This document shows positions 18,035-26,047 of a stretch of 54,236 nucleotides of DNA, one piece after another (position 1 is the stretch's first letter; each line of letters opens with the position of its first letter). This DNA is from Nocardiopsis prasina DSM 43845 (GTDB taxonomy: Bacteria; Actinomycetota; Actinomycetes; Streptosporangiales; Streptosporangiaceae). The stretch lies in the NCBI RefSeq assembly GCF_000341265.1, contig NZ_ANAE01000143.1:81729-135964 (forward strand), written 5' to 3'. Made by a program: the position numbers and the translations under genes. The notes beneath the pieces were generated by a model. It was not told the DNA's origin, did no database searches, and saw only the letters and a list, made by a program, of their open reading frames with translations.

Positions 18035-18066
18035 GAATGGTCGCTCGGATGTCCGGGCGACCATTC
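18035..18066 (+). terminator. Terminator after proA
   Basis: GAATGGTCGC / GCGACCATTC with further inner pairs (T-G, CGG/CCG) forms a 14-bp stem capped by ATGT, 26 bp after the stop. Confidence 0.88.
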
Positions 18067-18193
18067 GTGTGCCCGCACCGGCCGTGCACAACCGCACCAG
18101 AGGCTATCCGCAGCCCCTCGGGGTAACACACGTCACCAGGTGAATTCTTCTGCTGGAAACCTGGGCAGAAGCGAATCTTCTCCTGCAAGTATT

Positions 18194-18209
18194 CCCAAAG
18201 CGCTTTGGG
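18194..18209. promoter_or_regulatory. 16-bp perfect palindrome, likely operator
   Basis: CCCAAAGCGCTTTGGG reads identically on both strands. The central AAAGCGCTTT resembles LacI-family operators. It lies 96 bp before the start of the secreted-protein gene and beyond the proA terminator, so a promoter position for that gene is likely. No LacI gene is in this window. Confidence 0.55.
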
Positions 18210-18304
18210 GTCGGTACTTTCACTGTGGTGTCCCCAGGCGCTCTTCCCGCACCCTCATCAGGAGCGTCGGACCCCACCGGTCACGACGAAAGGAATTCCC
18301 CCGC

Positions 18305-19276
18305 ATGAAGTTCGGGAGCAAGATCGCTGCGTCCACCGCCACCGCGGCCCTGGCCATCGGCGGCGTCACCCTCATGGCCGCCCCCGCCCAGGCGGACCTG
18401 ATCACTCTCTGCTCTGGGCACGGTGGCGCGGTCACCCTGCCCACTGATCTCAAGGTCCCGGCCGGTGCGAGCTGCTTCCTTGACGGCACCGTCATCCAGG
18501 GCAAGGTCACCGTCGAGGGCGACGCCAACCTGCACGTCCTCGGTGGTCAGATCGACGGCGGCGTGACCGTCTCCAACGGTGGCTACTTCGACGCCTCCGA
18601 CACCAAGGTCGCCGGGGACGTCGTCAACACCGGCTCCTACGGCACCTACCTGGAGGAGGGCACCTCGGTCGCCGGTCTGAGCGCCGCGCCCGCCGAGGGC
18701 GCCGACAACGACGGCTTCGTCTTCGTGGTCGGTTCCTCCGCCTCCTCCGTCGACGCCAGTGTCGGCGAGGTCTACGTCACCGACTCCCGTCTGGGTGGCG
18801 TGACGGCCGAGGGTGTGGAGTACGTGGACATCTTCGACAGCGTGGTGCGCGGTGACCTCTCCGTCACGGACGCGGCCTCCGGCGGCATCCTCGCCGACAG
18901 CGAGGTCATCGGAGACGCGACCTACAGCGGCGGCAACGGCCCGGTGGCGGTCGGTGCGGGCGCCGAGGAGGGCTTCGCCAGCTCGCTCAACTACATCGAC
19001 GGCAACCTGACGGTCACCGGTGTCTCCGGTGGTGTGTACATCGACAACAACATCGTGGGTGGCGACCTGACCACCTCCGACAACAGCCCGACCGCCCAGG
19101 TCGGCGACAACAACCGCGTGCGCGGTGGCATCGTCACCCAGGAGGTCGCGCTGCGGGCGCTGGCCGCCGAGGTGACCGCCGAGTTCGAGGCGCACGAGGC
19201 GGACCTGGAGGAGACGGTCGAGGAGCTTCGCGCCCAGACCATCGAGGACGCCCTGGAGGCCGGTCCCGCCTTCTAG
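18305..19276 (+). CDS. Secreted protein with beta-helix-like repeats, unknown function
   Basis: The 323 residues begin with a clear signal peptide (KIAASTATAALAIGGVTLMA) and predicted cleavage after AQA near residue 31. The mature part is built of short turns rich in Gly, Asp, Val and Thr (GKVTVEGDANLHVLGGQIDG; later SVTDAASGGILADSEVIGDA and NLTVTGVSGGVYIDNNIVGG). This suggests a right-handed beta-helix or bactofilin-like stack of about ten rungs. A final ~45-residue acidic helix follows (EVTAEFEAHEADLEETVEEL). Two cysteines flank the first repeat. ATG 18305 follows AAAGGA. Role unknown; probably envelope or extracellular. Confidence 0.75.
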   Translation: MKFGSKIAASTATAALAIGGVTLMAAPAQADLITLCSGHGGAVTLPTDLKVPAGASCFLDGTVIQGKVTVEGDANLHVLGGQIDGGVTVSNGGYFDASDTKVAGDVVNTGSYGTYLEEGTSVAGLSAAPAEGADNDGFVFVVGSSASSVDASVGEVYVTDSRLGGVTAEGVEYVDIFDSVVRGDLSVTDAASGGILADSEVIGDATYSGGNGPVAVGAGAEEGFASSLNYIDGNLTVTGVSGGVYIDNNIVGGDLTTSDNSPTAQVGDNNRVRGGIVTQEVALRALAAEVTAEFEAHEADLEETVEELRAQTIEDALEAGPAF

Positions 19277-19365
19277 CCGGTCCCGCTTCCAGTCGGTCTC
19301 GCCGTCCCAGGCGGCGCGACCACGGCACACCCGGCGGAGGGCCACCCCCCGCCCTCCGCCTCCAG

Positions 19366-19396
19366 CAGCGCCGACGGCCCCGTGCCGTCGGCGCTG
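19366..19396 (+). terminator. Terminator after secreted-protein gene
   Basis: Perfect 13-bp stem CAGCGCCGACGGC / GCCGTCGGCGCTG with a 5-nt loop followed by TTCT. Confidence 0.9.
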
Positions 19397-19498
19397 TTCT
19401 CGTGTGGGTCCAGGCCGCCTCCGGGAACTCTTCGACCCCATCTGTCCCACAAACACCACTGATATGTCGTAGCAGTGACGACGGTCATGGCCCGGTGA

Positions 19499-19504
19499 TA
19501 CATT
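19499..19504 (+). promoter_or_regulatory. -10 box TACATT, leaderless start of SDR gene
   Basis: TACATT lies 7 nt before ATG 19512, with no Shine-Dalgarno sequence between them other than CCGGGG. Confidence 0.45.
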
Positions 19505-19511
19505 CCGGGGC

Positions 19512-20276
19512 ATGGCTGACTCCGAACGGCGTGTCGTGGTCTCCGGTGGTTCCGGCGGAATCGGGCGGGCCATCGTGTTCGCCCTGGCGAGTGAGGGGGA
19601 CGAGGTGATCGCCCTCGGGCGGGACTCCGGGCGGCTCGCCGCCATGGAGCGCCGGGCCCGCGCACACGGCCTCAACGTCACCACCCGGATCTGCGACATC
19701 ACCGACGAACAGGCGGTGGAGTCCCTCGCGGACGGCCTCGGAGAAGTGTCCGTCCTGGTCAACAACGCGGGCACCGCACAGAGCGCACCGTTGCGAGGCA
19801 CCAACCTCGACCTGTGGGACACCCACCTGCGCACCAACACCACCTCGGCCTTCCTGCTCACCAGGGCGCTCCTGCCCGGCATGCTCGCCCGCGACCGGGG
19901 GCGGATCGTCTTCATCGCCTCCACCGCCGCGCACACCGGATCCCGCTACACCGCCGCCTACACGGCCTCCAAACACGCGATGCTCGGCCTCGCTCGGGCC
20001 GTCGCCGCCGAGGTCGTGGGCACCGGTGTCACCAGCAACGCCGTGTGCCCCTCCTTTGTCCGCACCCCCATGACCGAGCGCTCCGTGGCCCGCATCGCCG
20101 AACGCACGGGGCGCGGGCTCGAACAGGCCGAGGCGACCCTGGCCACGACCAGCCCTCTGGGCCGACTCATCGAACCCGACGAGGTGGCCGCCGCCGTCGT
20201 CTATCTGGCGAGCCCCCTGGCAGGGGCGGTCAACGGCCAGTCACTGACCATCGACGGCGGAGGAACCCACCGGTAA
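19512..20276 (+). CDS. SDR family oxidoreductase (FabG/3-hydroxyacyl reductase-like)
   Basis: Classical SDR of 254 residues: cofactor loop SGGSGGIGRA, NNAGTA, catalytic serine in FIASTAA, and YTASKHAM (YxxxK). A C-terminal NGQSLTIDGGGTHR is typical of FabG-like enzymes, and NADP(H) is likely. It stands alone between two terminator or convergent boundaries, so the pathway is not indicated. It ends 130 bp before the convergent PaaX gene. Confidence 0.85.
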   Translation: MADSERRVVVSGGSGGIGRAIVFALASEGDEVIALGRDSGRLAAMERRARAHGLNVTTRICDITDEQAVESLADGLGEVSVLVNNAGTAQSAPLRGTNLDLWDTHLRTNTTSAFLLTRALLPGMLARDRGRIVFIASTAAHTGSRYTAAYTASKHAMLGLARAVAAEVVGTGVTSNAVCPSFVRTPMTERSVARIAERTGRGLEQAEATLATTSPLGRLIEPDEVAAAVVYLASPLAGAVNGQSLTIDGGGTHR

Positions 20277-20409
20277 GCCCCTTCCGTGCGTCCGCCCCGC
20301 GGCCGAACACTGGCGGTACTTCGGACTCCACCGGGGAGAGGGGGTGGCCACCGTGATCCCCGGGCCGGTCGCCCTGGCGGGCGCCCGCTCCGAGGTGCTG
20401 GGAGGGGCC

Positions 20410-21333
20410 CTACGAGGCGGTGGGGCCGAGGGCCGCCGCGGCGCGGACGTGCTCCAGGCCCGGTTCGCGCAAGAGGGCGTGCAGATCGAAGAAGACCCGA
20501 GACGCCCGGCTGCCGGCCCAGCGGTCGGGGAGCAACTCCGGGGGCAGACCCGGGTCGTGGAAGGGCATCCGCCGCCACGCGTCCACCGCCCGTAGGTGGT
20601 CGGCGAAGGCCGCCGCGCGCAGTCCCGGTTCCTGGTGTGAGCGGGCGCCCCGGCGGCGCCAGACGGCCGCCACCGGTTCGTGCTCGTCGAGGAACCCCTG
20701 GTACATCGCCTGGAGCCCGGGCAGGTCCCACCAGCGCGACACGGACGCGGTGAGATCGCGAAAATCCAGGTAGGAGGCGTGGAACAGCTCCGCGTGCTCC
20801 TCCAGTCCGAGGTCGCGAAGCGCTCTGCGGGCCTGGTCGGCCAGGTGGGCGGGGGCGATCCACACGCCGGCGGCGGTGGTGCCGAAGCCGAGCCGGGTGA
20901 GCTGGGCGCGCAGGGCGTGGCGGCGGCGCCGCTCGGTCTCGGGCACCGAGAAGACCACGAGCACCCAGCCGTCCTGAACGCGGGCGGGCCGGTGGCCGAA
21001 GACGCGCTGGTCGTCCTCGGCGAGGATGCGTCGTCCCTGTTCGGACAGGCGGTACCCGGCCACCCCGCCCAGGCGTTCCGGGGTCAACAACCCCCGGCGC
21101 TTGAGTCGGGACACCGCCGAGCGTACGGCGGGGCCGTCCACGTCGAGGCCGGCCATGAGCACGATGAGGTCGGCCACCCCGATCCACCCGCCCACGTCAC
21201 GGGCGTAGGAGCCGAAGAAGGAGACGATCAGCGACCTCGGCCGCCGCCGCTCGGAGTCGGCCGAGGTACCGGTGGGGGTGTCCGGCAGGGGATCGGCGGC
21301 GGTCCCGGCTGGCCGGTCGCTGTTGGACGTCAC
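20410..21333 (-). CDS. PaaX family transcriptional regulator
   Basis: The 307 residues have a short variable N-terminus and the PaaX winged-helix domain (SLIVSFFGSYARDVGGWIGV, then RSAVSRLKRRGLL). The middle domain has WVLVVFSVPETERRRRHALR, and a C-terminal helical domain follows. PaaX represses phenylacetate catabolism in other bacteria, but no paa genes are here, so its regulon is unknown. GTG 21333 is chosen because TATCGT lies 6 nt upstream (leaderless arrangement). It is divergent from the hydrolase at 21716, with 382 bp between them. Confidence 0.85.
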   Translation of the reverse strand: MTSNSDRPAGTAADPLPDTPTGTSADSERRRPRSLIVSFFGSYARDVGGWIGVADLIVLMAGLDVDGPAVRSAVSRLKRRGLLTPERLGGVAGYRLSEQGRRILAEDDQRVFGHRPARVQDGWVLVVFSVPETERRRRHALRAQLTRLGFGTTAAGVWIAPAHLADQARRALRDLGLEEHAELFHASYLDFRDLTASVSRWWDLPGLQAMYQGFLDEHEPVAAVWRRRGARSHQEPGLRAAAFADHLRAVDAWRRMPFHDPGLPPELLPDRWAGSRASRVFFDLHALLREPGLEHVRAAAALGPTAS

Positions 21334-21715
21334 GCGGACACGATAGCGGCAGGAACCCACATGCCCCGGGTGGTCCCCGCCATCACCGGTGGTCGGGCAC
21401 ACCGCGGAGAACTCTCCATGTAGGTCTCTTGGCGGTCGTCACCGTTACCGCACATTTGTGATGTCGGGTGGATCACGTCACGACGAGGGTCGAGGTCCTT
21501 CCGTGGAGCTCCTCAGCGACGACACCACGTCTTCGCGCACCGGCGCCGGGAGCGCGCGGCCGACTTCGACACCGGGTCGTCCCCCACGGCCCCCCACCCC
21601 GGCCCGACCTGCTACGTTCCTCCGAGACACCGGCCACCCGGCACTGGAGGGGCGCCCAGAGGCCCCGGGCGCCCCGGAACCGGGACGGGACGGGCCACGA
21701 GCAAGGGAGACCGCG
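21334..21715. other. 382-bp divergent intergenic region, PaaX gene to hydrolase
   Basis: It contains the TATCGT -10 of the PaaX gene (21340-21345, minus strand). A weak inverted repeat GTGAT-N9-ATCAC at 21458-21476 could be an operator. No gene is supported; the upstream frame extension of the hydrolase has no ribosome site and is low complexity. Confidence 0.35.
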
Positions 21716-22438
21716 GTGACGACGTCCTACGGTGCGTACCCCAGCCAGATCATCCACCGTTGGGACCCCGAGGGCGCCGAGGGCCCCGCGCCCGTGGCGG
21801 TCCTCCTGCACGGCGGCTGGTGGCGCGACCTGCACGACGCCCACCTCATGGACCCGATCGCCCACGACCTCGCCGCCACCGGGTGGGCGGTCTGGAACGT
21901 CGAGTACCGGCGCACCGGAGAGGACGGCGGCGGCTGGCCGCAGACCCGGGACGACGTCGTCCGCGCCCTCGACCTGCTCGCCGCCACCGCGAACCGCGAC
22001 CCGGGCCTGGACGCCTCACGCGTGGTGTCCATCGGGCACTCGGCCGGGGGACACCTCGCCCTGATGACGGCGGCCGAATCCCTGGTCACCTCAGTGGTCG
22101 CCCTCGCCCCCATCACCGACCTGCGCCGCTGCGCGGAGGCAGAACTGGGGGAGGGGGCCGTCGCACCCTTCCTCGGCCCCGACCCCGCACCCGCCCTGTA
22201 CTCCGAGTCCTCACCACTGCACCGACTGCCCCTCGGCCTTCCCCAGCTGGTCGTCCACGGGGACGTCGACCAGCGAGTACCGGTCCAGCACAGCCGCGAC
22301 TACGTGGCAGCGGCCGCAGCGGCCGGCGACCCCGTCGACTACCGGGAGGTCCCCGGAATCGACCACTTCGCCGTCATCGACCCCGAACGCGCCGCCTGGC
22401 GCGAGGTGCGCGACACACTCGCCCACGGCTGGGGCTGA
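21716..22438 (+). CDS. Alpha/beta hydrolase (kynurenine-formamidase-like or S9-type)
   Basis: Serine hydrolase of 240 residues. It has an N-terminal oxyanion motif HGGWW (VAVLLHGGWWRDL), nucleophile elbow GHSAGGH, acid in HGDVDQRVP and histidine in GIDHFAVID. HGG-x-W near the start is characteristic of the formamidase/esterase branch. GTG 21716 follows AAGGGAGA, and the recognisable fold starts shortly afterwards. Substrate is not deducible. It may be controlled by the divergent PaaX protein. A shared bidirectional terminator follows. Confidence 0.8.
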   Translation: MTTSYGAYPSQIIHRWDPEGAEGPAPVAVLLHGGWWRDLHDAHLMDPIAHDLAATGWAVWNVEYRRTGEDGGGWPQTRDDVVRALDLLAATANRDPGLDASRVVSIGHSAGGHLALMTAAESLVTSVVALAPITDLRRCAEAELGEGAVAPFLGPDPAPALYSESSPLHRLPLGLPQLVVHGDVDQRVPVQHSRDYVAAAAAAGDPVDYREVPGIDHFAVIDPERAAWREVRDTLAHGWG

Positions 22439-22466
22439 CCGCGCCCCAGGGCCCCGGACACACCAA

Positions 22467-22501
22467 GGGGGCGGTACCCGGCCGGACCGGGCGCCGCCCC
22501 C
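22467..22501. terminator. Bidirectional terminator
   Basis: GGGGGCGG / CCGCCCCC with inner CCCGG / CCGGG pairing, centrally placed between the convergent hydrolase and M48 protease genes. Confidence 0.8.
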
Positions 22502-22518
22502 GAAGAGTTCGGGTGGGG

Positions 22519-23586
22519 CTAGTTGCTGTTGCCGCTCTGGTCGCCGCCGCCCTCGGAGCCGCCGTTCTGGCCGCCCCGCCAGCGGTCCGCCACCGTGTCG
22601 AAGATCTGGCCGCCGGCGCGCCCGGCGCCGCCCGCCACGTCCCGGATGGTCTTCACCAGAGGGTCGGAGGAACGGCTCCAGCCCTCCCGGTAGGAGTTGG
22701 CCGCGTTGCTCGCCTCCTCCGAGACACTGGCGTCACGGTCGGTGGAACGGCGCGCGTACTCACCGTCCAGGACCCGCTGGTACTCGCCGCTCTCGATCCA
22801 CCGGTGCAGCTCGGCCACCCGCACCACCGCGAACGGGTGGCTCTGCGGGATGGTGGTCATCAGTTTGAGGACGCTGTCCACGGCGTCGCCGCCGCCCTCG
22901 TACTCGCGGGCCTGCTCCATGAACGCGTCCGGGTTCATCTGGGACAGGTTCGAGCCGCCGGCCAGCTTCATCAGGGCGCGCTTGGCGGCCTCGGGGTTCT
23001 GGCAGGCGAGCAGACCGGCGCGGTCGCTGGAGAGCTCGGACTTGCGCTGCCACTCCCGCAGACCCGCCAGGATCGCCTGGATCGCGATCGCGCCCAGCGG
23101 GATCCACATGATCTTGGTGGAGAGCCACACCAGCAGCAGGAGCATGGTGCGGTACACGGAGTGCCCGCTCAGCACGTGACCGACCTCGTGGCCGATGACG
23201 AACCGCTTCTCCTCGTCGTTGAAGAGGTCGAACAGGCCGGTCGTCATGACGATGAACGGCTTCTTGCGGCCGATCGCCATGGCGTTGGGCTGGGGGTCCA
23301 TCTTCACGTAGAGCTCGGGTACCTCGTCCAGGTCCAGGACGTAGGCGGCGTCGCGGAGGTAGTCGTGCAGCTCCGGGAACTGCGTGGGGCTGACCCGCAC
23401 GGCGCTGGAGAGGAACATCAGGCGGAGCGAGCGCTCGTTGACCCGACCGAACAGGGACTTGACGAGGGTGTCGAAGCCCGACAGCGATCGCAGCGCGACC
23501 AGGGCGCCACGGTCGGCGGGGTGCTCGTAGGCACGTGGGGAGATGTCTGTGAGCCGGACGCGTACGCGGTCTGGTGAGTTGGCCAT
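22519..23586 (-). CDS. M48 family zinc metallopeptidase (HtpX-like)
   Basis: Membrane-associated metalloprotease of 355 residues. The zinc motif HEVGH is at 133-137, preceded by FVIGH. The third ligand Glu lies in the RKSELSSDRAG segment at about 184. A hydrophobic hairpin (MLLLLVWLSTKIMWIPLGAI, about 148-175) between them likely crosses or enters the membrane. The C-terminal ~80 residues are polar and end in Gly/Ser-rich sequence. Relatives act in membrane protein quality control; here that is inferred. TAGCAT sits 6 nt before ATG 23586, a leaderless arrangement. Confidence 0.87.
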   Translation of the reverse strand: MANSPDRVRVRLTDISPRAYEHPADRGALVALRSLSGFDTLVKSLFGRVNERSLRLMFLSSAVRVSPTQFPELHDYLRDAAYVLDLDEVPELYVKMDPQPNAMAIGRKKPFIVMTTGLFDLFNDEEKRFVIGHEVGHVLSGHSVYRTMLLLLVWLSTKIMWIPLGAIAIQAILAGLREWQRKSELSSDRAGLLACQNPEAAKRALMKLAGGSNLSQMNPDAFMEQAREYEGGGDAVDSVLKLMTTIPQSHPFAVVRVAELHRWIESGEYQRVLDGEYARRSTDRDASVSEEASNAANSYREGWSRSSDPLVKTIRDVAGGAGRAGGQIFDTVADRWRGGQNGGSEGGGDQSGNSN

Positions 23587-23592
23587 AACGGC

Positions 23593-23598
23593 ATGCTA
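23593..23598 (-). promoter_or_regulatory. -10 box TAGCAT, leaderless start of M48 gene
   Basis: On the minus strand TAGCAT, then 6 nt, then ATG 23586. Confidence 0.5.
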
Positions 23599-23815
23599 TG
23601 CGGCACGATGCCCGTTGGCCACGGTTCCGGGCCATCGAGATATGACTTGACTCCCCGGAGTTTCACGAACCCGCGGGAAGTACGGCGTCCCGGCCCTTGT
23701 TTCAGCTGATCCGGGAGTAACGCGCCCGGGAGAGGGCCGACACCCGCCAGGGTCGGCTAACCTCGGTTGGCCGAAACCGGCAAGACGGCAGCGCCACGGC
23801 GAAACGGAGCGCACA

Positions 23816-24469
23816 GTGACACACCAGGCCACCGGCGGCTCCCACGGAGGGAGCTCACCCGTGAGACGGGACGGCTCCGCACCGACGCGGGTCGGAATCA
23901 TGGGCGGAACCTTCGACCCCATCCACCACGGACACCTCGTCGCCGCGAGTGAGGTCGCCCACCTCTTCGGGCTCGACGAGGTGGTCTTCGTGCCCACCGG
24001 CCAACCCTGGCAGAAGGACCTCGACAAGGTCACCCCCTCCGAGGACCGCTACCTCATGACGGTCATCGCGACCGCCGAGAACCCCCAGTTCAGGGTCGAC
24101 CGGGTCGAGATCGACCGTTCCGGACCCACCTACACCCTCGACACCCTCCGCCAGATGCGCGCCGCCTACGGCCCGGACGTGGAGCTCTTCTTCATCACCG
24201 GGGCCGACGCTTTGGGTGCCATTCTGAGCTGGCACAACGTCGACGAACTCTTCGACCTCGCACATTTCGTAGGCTGTAACCGGCCCGGACACCACCTCAG
24301 TGACACCGGCCTGCCCGCGGGCAAGGTCTCCCTGGTGGAGGTCCCCGCGCTCGCCATCTCCTCCACCGAGTGCCGCGAACGCGTCCGCAAGGGCGAACCC
24401 ATCTGGTACCTCGTACCGGACGGCATCGTCCGCTACATCCACAAGACCGGGCTCTACCTGGAGTCCTGA
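23816..24469 (+). CDS. nadD: Nicotinate-nucleotide adenylyltransferase
   Basis: NAD biosynthesis: transfers AMP from ATP to nicotinate mononucleotide. The 217 residues contain [15 protein letters not shown] (nucleotidyltransferase HxGH motif), [13 protein letters not shown] and [10 protein letters not shown] (ISSTxxR). GTG 23816 adds about 24 non-conserved residues before RVGIMGG. ATG 23900 is too far inside. A -10-like TAACCT lies about 55 bp upstream. It is the first gene of the nadD-rsfS-phosphatase run, a normal actinobacterial order. Confidence 0.95.
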   Translation: MTHQATGGSHGGSSPVRRDGSAPTRVGIMGGTFDPIHHGHLVAASEVAHLFGLDEVVFVPTGQPWQKDLDKVTPSEDRYLMTVIATAENPQFRVDRVEIDRSGPTYTLDTLRQMRAAYGPDVELFFITGADALGAILSWHNVDELFDLAHFVGCNRPGHHLSDTGLPAGKVSLVEVPALAISSTECRERVRKGEPIWYLVPDGIVRYIHKTGLYLES

Positions 24470-24518
24470 CCGCGCCACGCGGACCCGCATCCCGACCAAG
24501 TAAGGCAGCAGGCACAAC

Positions 24519-24917
24519 GTGACAGCCACCGACAGGGCCCTGGAACTCGTCAAGGTCGCCGCAGAGGCGGCCTCCGACAAGCTCGCCCAGGAGATCATCG
24601 CCTACGACGTGAGCGACCAGCTCGTCATCACCGAGGCCTTCGTCCTGTGCTCGGCGCCCAACGACCGCCAGGTCCGCGCCATCGTCGACGAGATCGAGGA
24701 CCAGCTCCGCATCCACTCCGGCGCCAAGCCCGTGCGTCGCGAGGGCGAGCGCGACGGCCGCTGGGTCCTTCTGGACTACGCCGACATCGTCGTCCACATC
24801 CAGCACGAGGAGGAGCGCGGCTACTACGGCCTCGAACGCCTCTGGAAGGACTGCCCGGAGATCGAACTCCCCGAGACCGCCCAGGGCGCCGAGCGCACCC
24901 CCCTGGACGGGCCGTAA
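24519..24917 (+). CDS. rsfS: Ribosome silencing factor RsfS
   Basis: Binds L14 and blocks subunit joining when nutrients are scarce. The 132 residues start MTATDRALELVKVAAEAASD and contain ERDGRWVLLDYADIVVHI and YYGLERLWKDC, the family core. The start is GTG 24519, 49 bp after nadD. The C-terminal tail after PEIEL is variable. Confidence 0.95.
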   Translation: MTATDRALELVKVAAEAASDKLAQEIIAYDVSDQLVITEAFVLCSAPNDRQVRAIVDEIEDQLRIHSGAKPVRREGERDGRWVLLDYADIVVHIQHEEERGYYGLERLWKDCPEIELPETAQGAERTPLDGP

Positions 24918-24959
24918 CCTCCGCGGCCGTCCGGTCGCCGAACAAGAGGGACACACCAC

Positions 24960-25583
24960 GTGACTGACGCGCCCCGTGTGCTGTTCTGGCGGCACGGACG
25001 CACCGCCTGGAACGTCGAGAAACGCTTCCAGGGACAGACCGACATCGACCTCGACCCGGTCGGCCACGCCCAGGCCGAACGGGCCGGTCGGTTGCTCGCC
25101 ACCCTGACCCCCGACGTCATCGTCGCGTCCGACCTCAGGAGAGCCGCGGACACCGCCGGGTACCTCTCCCGGTGCTCCGGGCTCCCGCTGGAGTACGACA
25201 AGGGGCTCAGGGAGCGCTTCGGCGGCAGCTGGGAGGGACACACCGCCACCGAACTCGCCGAACGCTGGCCCGTCGAACACCCCCGCATGGACATCCCCGA
25301 CGGAGAGCCCATCTCCGAAGTCGGAGACCGCATGTACGCCGCCATCCACCGGGGTATCGACAGGACCCCGCCCGGCGGCCTCCTGGTCGTCGTCAGCCAC
25401 GGAGCGGCCCTGCGGATAGGCATCACCCGCATGCTCGGCATCCCCGACGAACAACGGGAGATCCTCGGCCCGCTCAGCAACGCGTGCTGGTCCGTGCTCC
25501 AGACCCGAGCAGACACCTGGCGACTCATGGAACACAACGCCGCCAGCCTCCCCGAGCCCGTGGTGCTCAGCGACGACGCCTGA
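24960..25583 (+). CDS. Histidine phosphatase family protein (phosphoglycerate-mutase-like)
   Basis: The 207 residues start with the phosphohistidine motif FWRHGRTAWN. A second Arg/Glu region (RFGGSWEGHT) and the C-terminal catalytic histidine VVSHGAAL follow. Members hydrolyse varied phosphoesters; in this operon position after rsfS the protein is often annotated as phosphoglycerate phosphatase, but the substrate is not deducible. GTG 24960 follows AAGAGGG. It ends 78 bp before the first tRNA-Ala. Confidence 0.9.
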   Translation: MTDAPRVLFWRHGRTAWNVEKRFQGQTDIDLDPVGHAQAERAGRLLATLTPDVIVASDLRRAADTAGYLSRCSGLPLEYDKGLRERFGGSWEGHTATELAERWPVEHPRMDIPDGEPISEVGDRMYAAIHRGIDRTPPGGLLVVVSHGAALRIGITRMLGIPDEQREILGPLSNACWSVLQTRADTWRLMEHNAASLPEPVVLSDDA

Positions 25584-25589
25584 ACCCGT

Positions 25590-25619
25590 TTCGACGAACC
25601 GCCCAACTTCCGCTAAGGT
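25590..25619 (+). promoter_or_regulatory. Promoter of first tRNA-Ala
   Basis: TTCGAC, 18 nt, TAAGGT; transcription would begin about 35 nt before the mature tRNA 5' end. Confidence 0.5.
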
Positions 25620-25660
25620 TCAGGGAGTCGGAAGGGCACACGCCCCCACGACTCCCACAC

Positions 25661-25733
25661 GGGGCTATGGCGCAGTTGGTAGCGCGCCTCCATGGCATGG
25701 AGGAGGTCTGGGGTTCGAATCCCCATAGCTCCA
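25661..25733 (+). tRNA. tRNA-Ala (anticodon GGC), copy 1
   Basis: A 73-nt cloverleaf with acceptor GGGGCTA pairing TAGCTCC (one G-T), anticodon loop ATGGCAT and T-loop GGTTCGAATCC. Discriminator A is present; CCA is not encoded. It reads GCC codons, the dominant Ala codon here. Identical to the copies at 32185 and 37543. Confidence 0.97.
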
Positions 25734-25741
25734 CTCGACTC

Positions 25742-25790
25742 CGAAACGACCCTGCTCGGGGGACCTCGTCCTCCTCGCCGGGTCGTTTCG
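25742..25790 (+). terminator. Two-tier hairpin terminator after tRNA-Ala copy 1
   Basis: Outer 11-bp perfect stem CGAAACGACCC / GGGTCGTTTCG encloses an inner hairpin GGGGGAC-CTC-GTCCTCC. It starts 9 nt after the tRNA and is followed by TCGTTTCTCTT. The inner hairpin is nearly identical in copy 3, while the outer stem differs in sequence but still pairs. Confidence 0.85.
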
Positions 25791-25801
25791 TCGTTTCTCT
25801 T

Positions 25802-25851
25802 GGGGGACGCCCCCCACGCCCTCGGTGTGCGCTCGCTGGGGCTCGCGCACC
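25802..25851 (+). repeat. Post-tRNA two-hairpin repeat, copy 1
   Basis: GGGGG-ACG-CCCCC hairpin, then stem GGTGTGCG / CGCGCACC (25824-25831, 25844-25851) with loop CTCGCTGGGGCT. The same loop occurs after the other tRNA-Ala genes (32393, 37702). Confidence 0.65.
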
Positions 25852-25972
25852 TCGCCGCCCCTGCCCGCGCGTAGCCGCGCTCATTGAGGCGCCTGGCTCG
25901 CTCGCGTTCTCCCAGGCCCGTGGTGGGTGCGGGTGATGGGTTTCCCGTTCGGCCCGCGCTGTCGGTTCCCTC

Positions 25973-26001
25973 TTGATTTCTCGCGAATGGACGTGCATTC
26001 T
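25973..26001 (+). promoter_or_regulatory. Promoter of bacteriocin operon
   Basis: TTGATT, 17 nt, CATTCT within a locally AT-rich segment; predicted start near 26008 leaves a ~40-nt leader with GAGG 8 nt before the GTG. Confidence 0.5.
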
Positions 26002-26047
26002 CTGGTCTACTCGTGTGTGGTCGTCGATCCGAGAAGAGGGTCAATTG

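Larger units (their letters stand above)
25734..26047. other. Intergenic between tRNA-Ala copy 1 and bacteriocin gene
   Basis: It holds the terminator (25742-25790), the repeat (25802-25851), about 100 bp of unassigned GC-rich sequence, then a lower-GC promoter and leader for the bacteriocin gene. Apparent ORFs here are antisense artefacts running through the tRNA. Confidence 0.6.

Noticed and set aside
18140..18304. N-terminal extension of the secreted protein from 18140
   Set aside because: It would bury the signal peptide behind 55 residues and read through the palindrome; ATG 18305 has AAAGGA and gives a normal signal peptide.
20410..21333. Phenylacetate degradation locus because of the PaaX regulator
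   Set aside because: No paa catabolic genes are in the window; the regulator alone is not evidence of the pathway.
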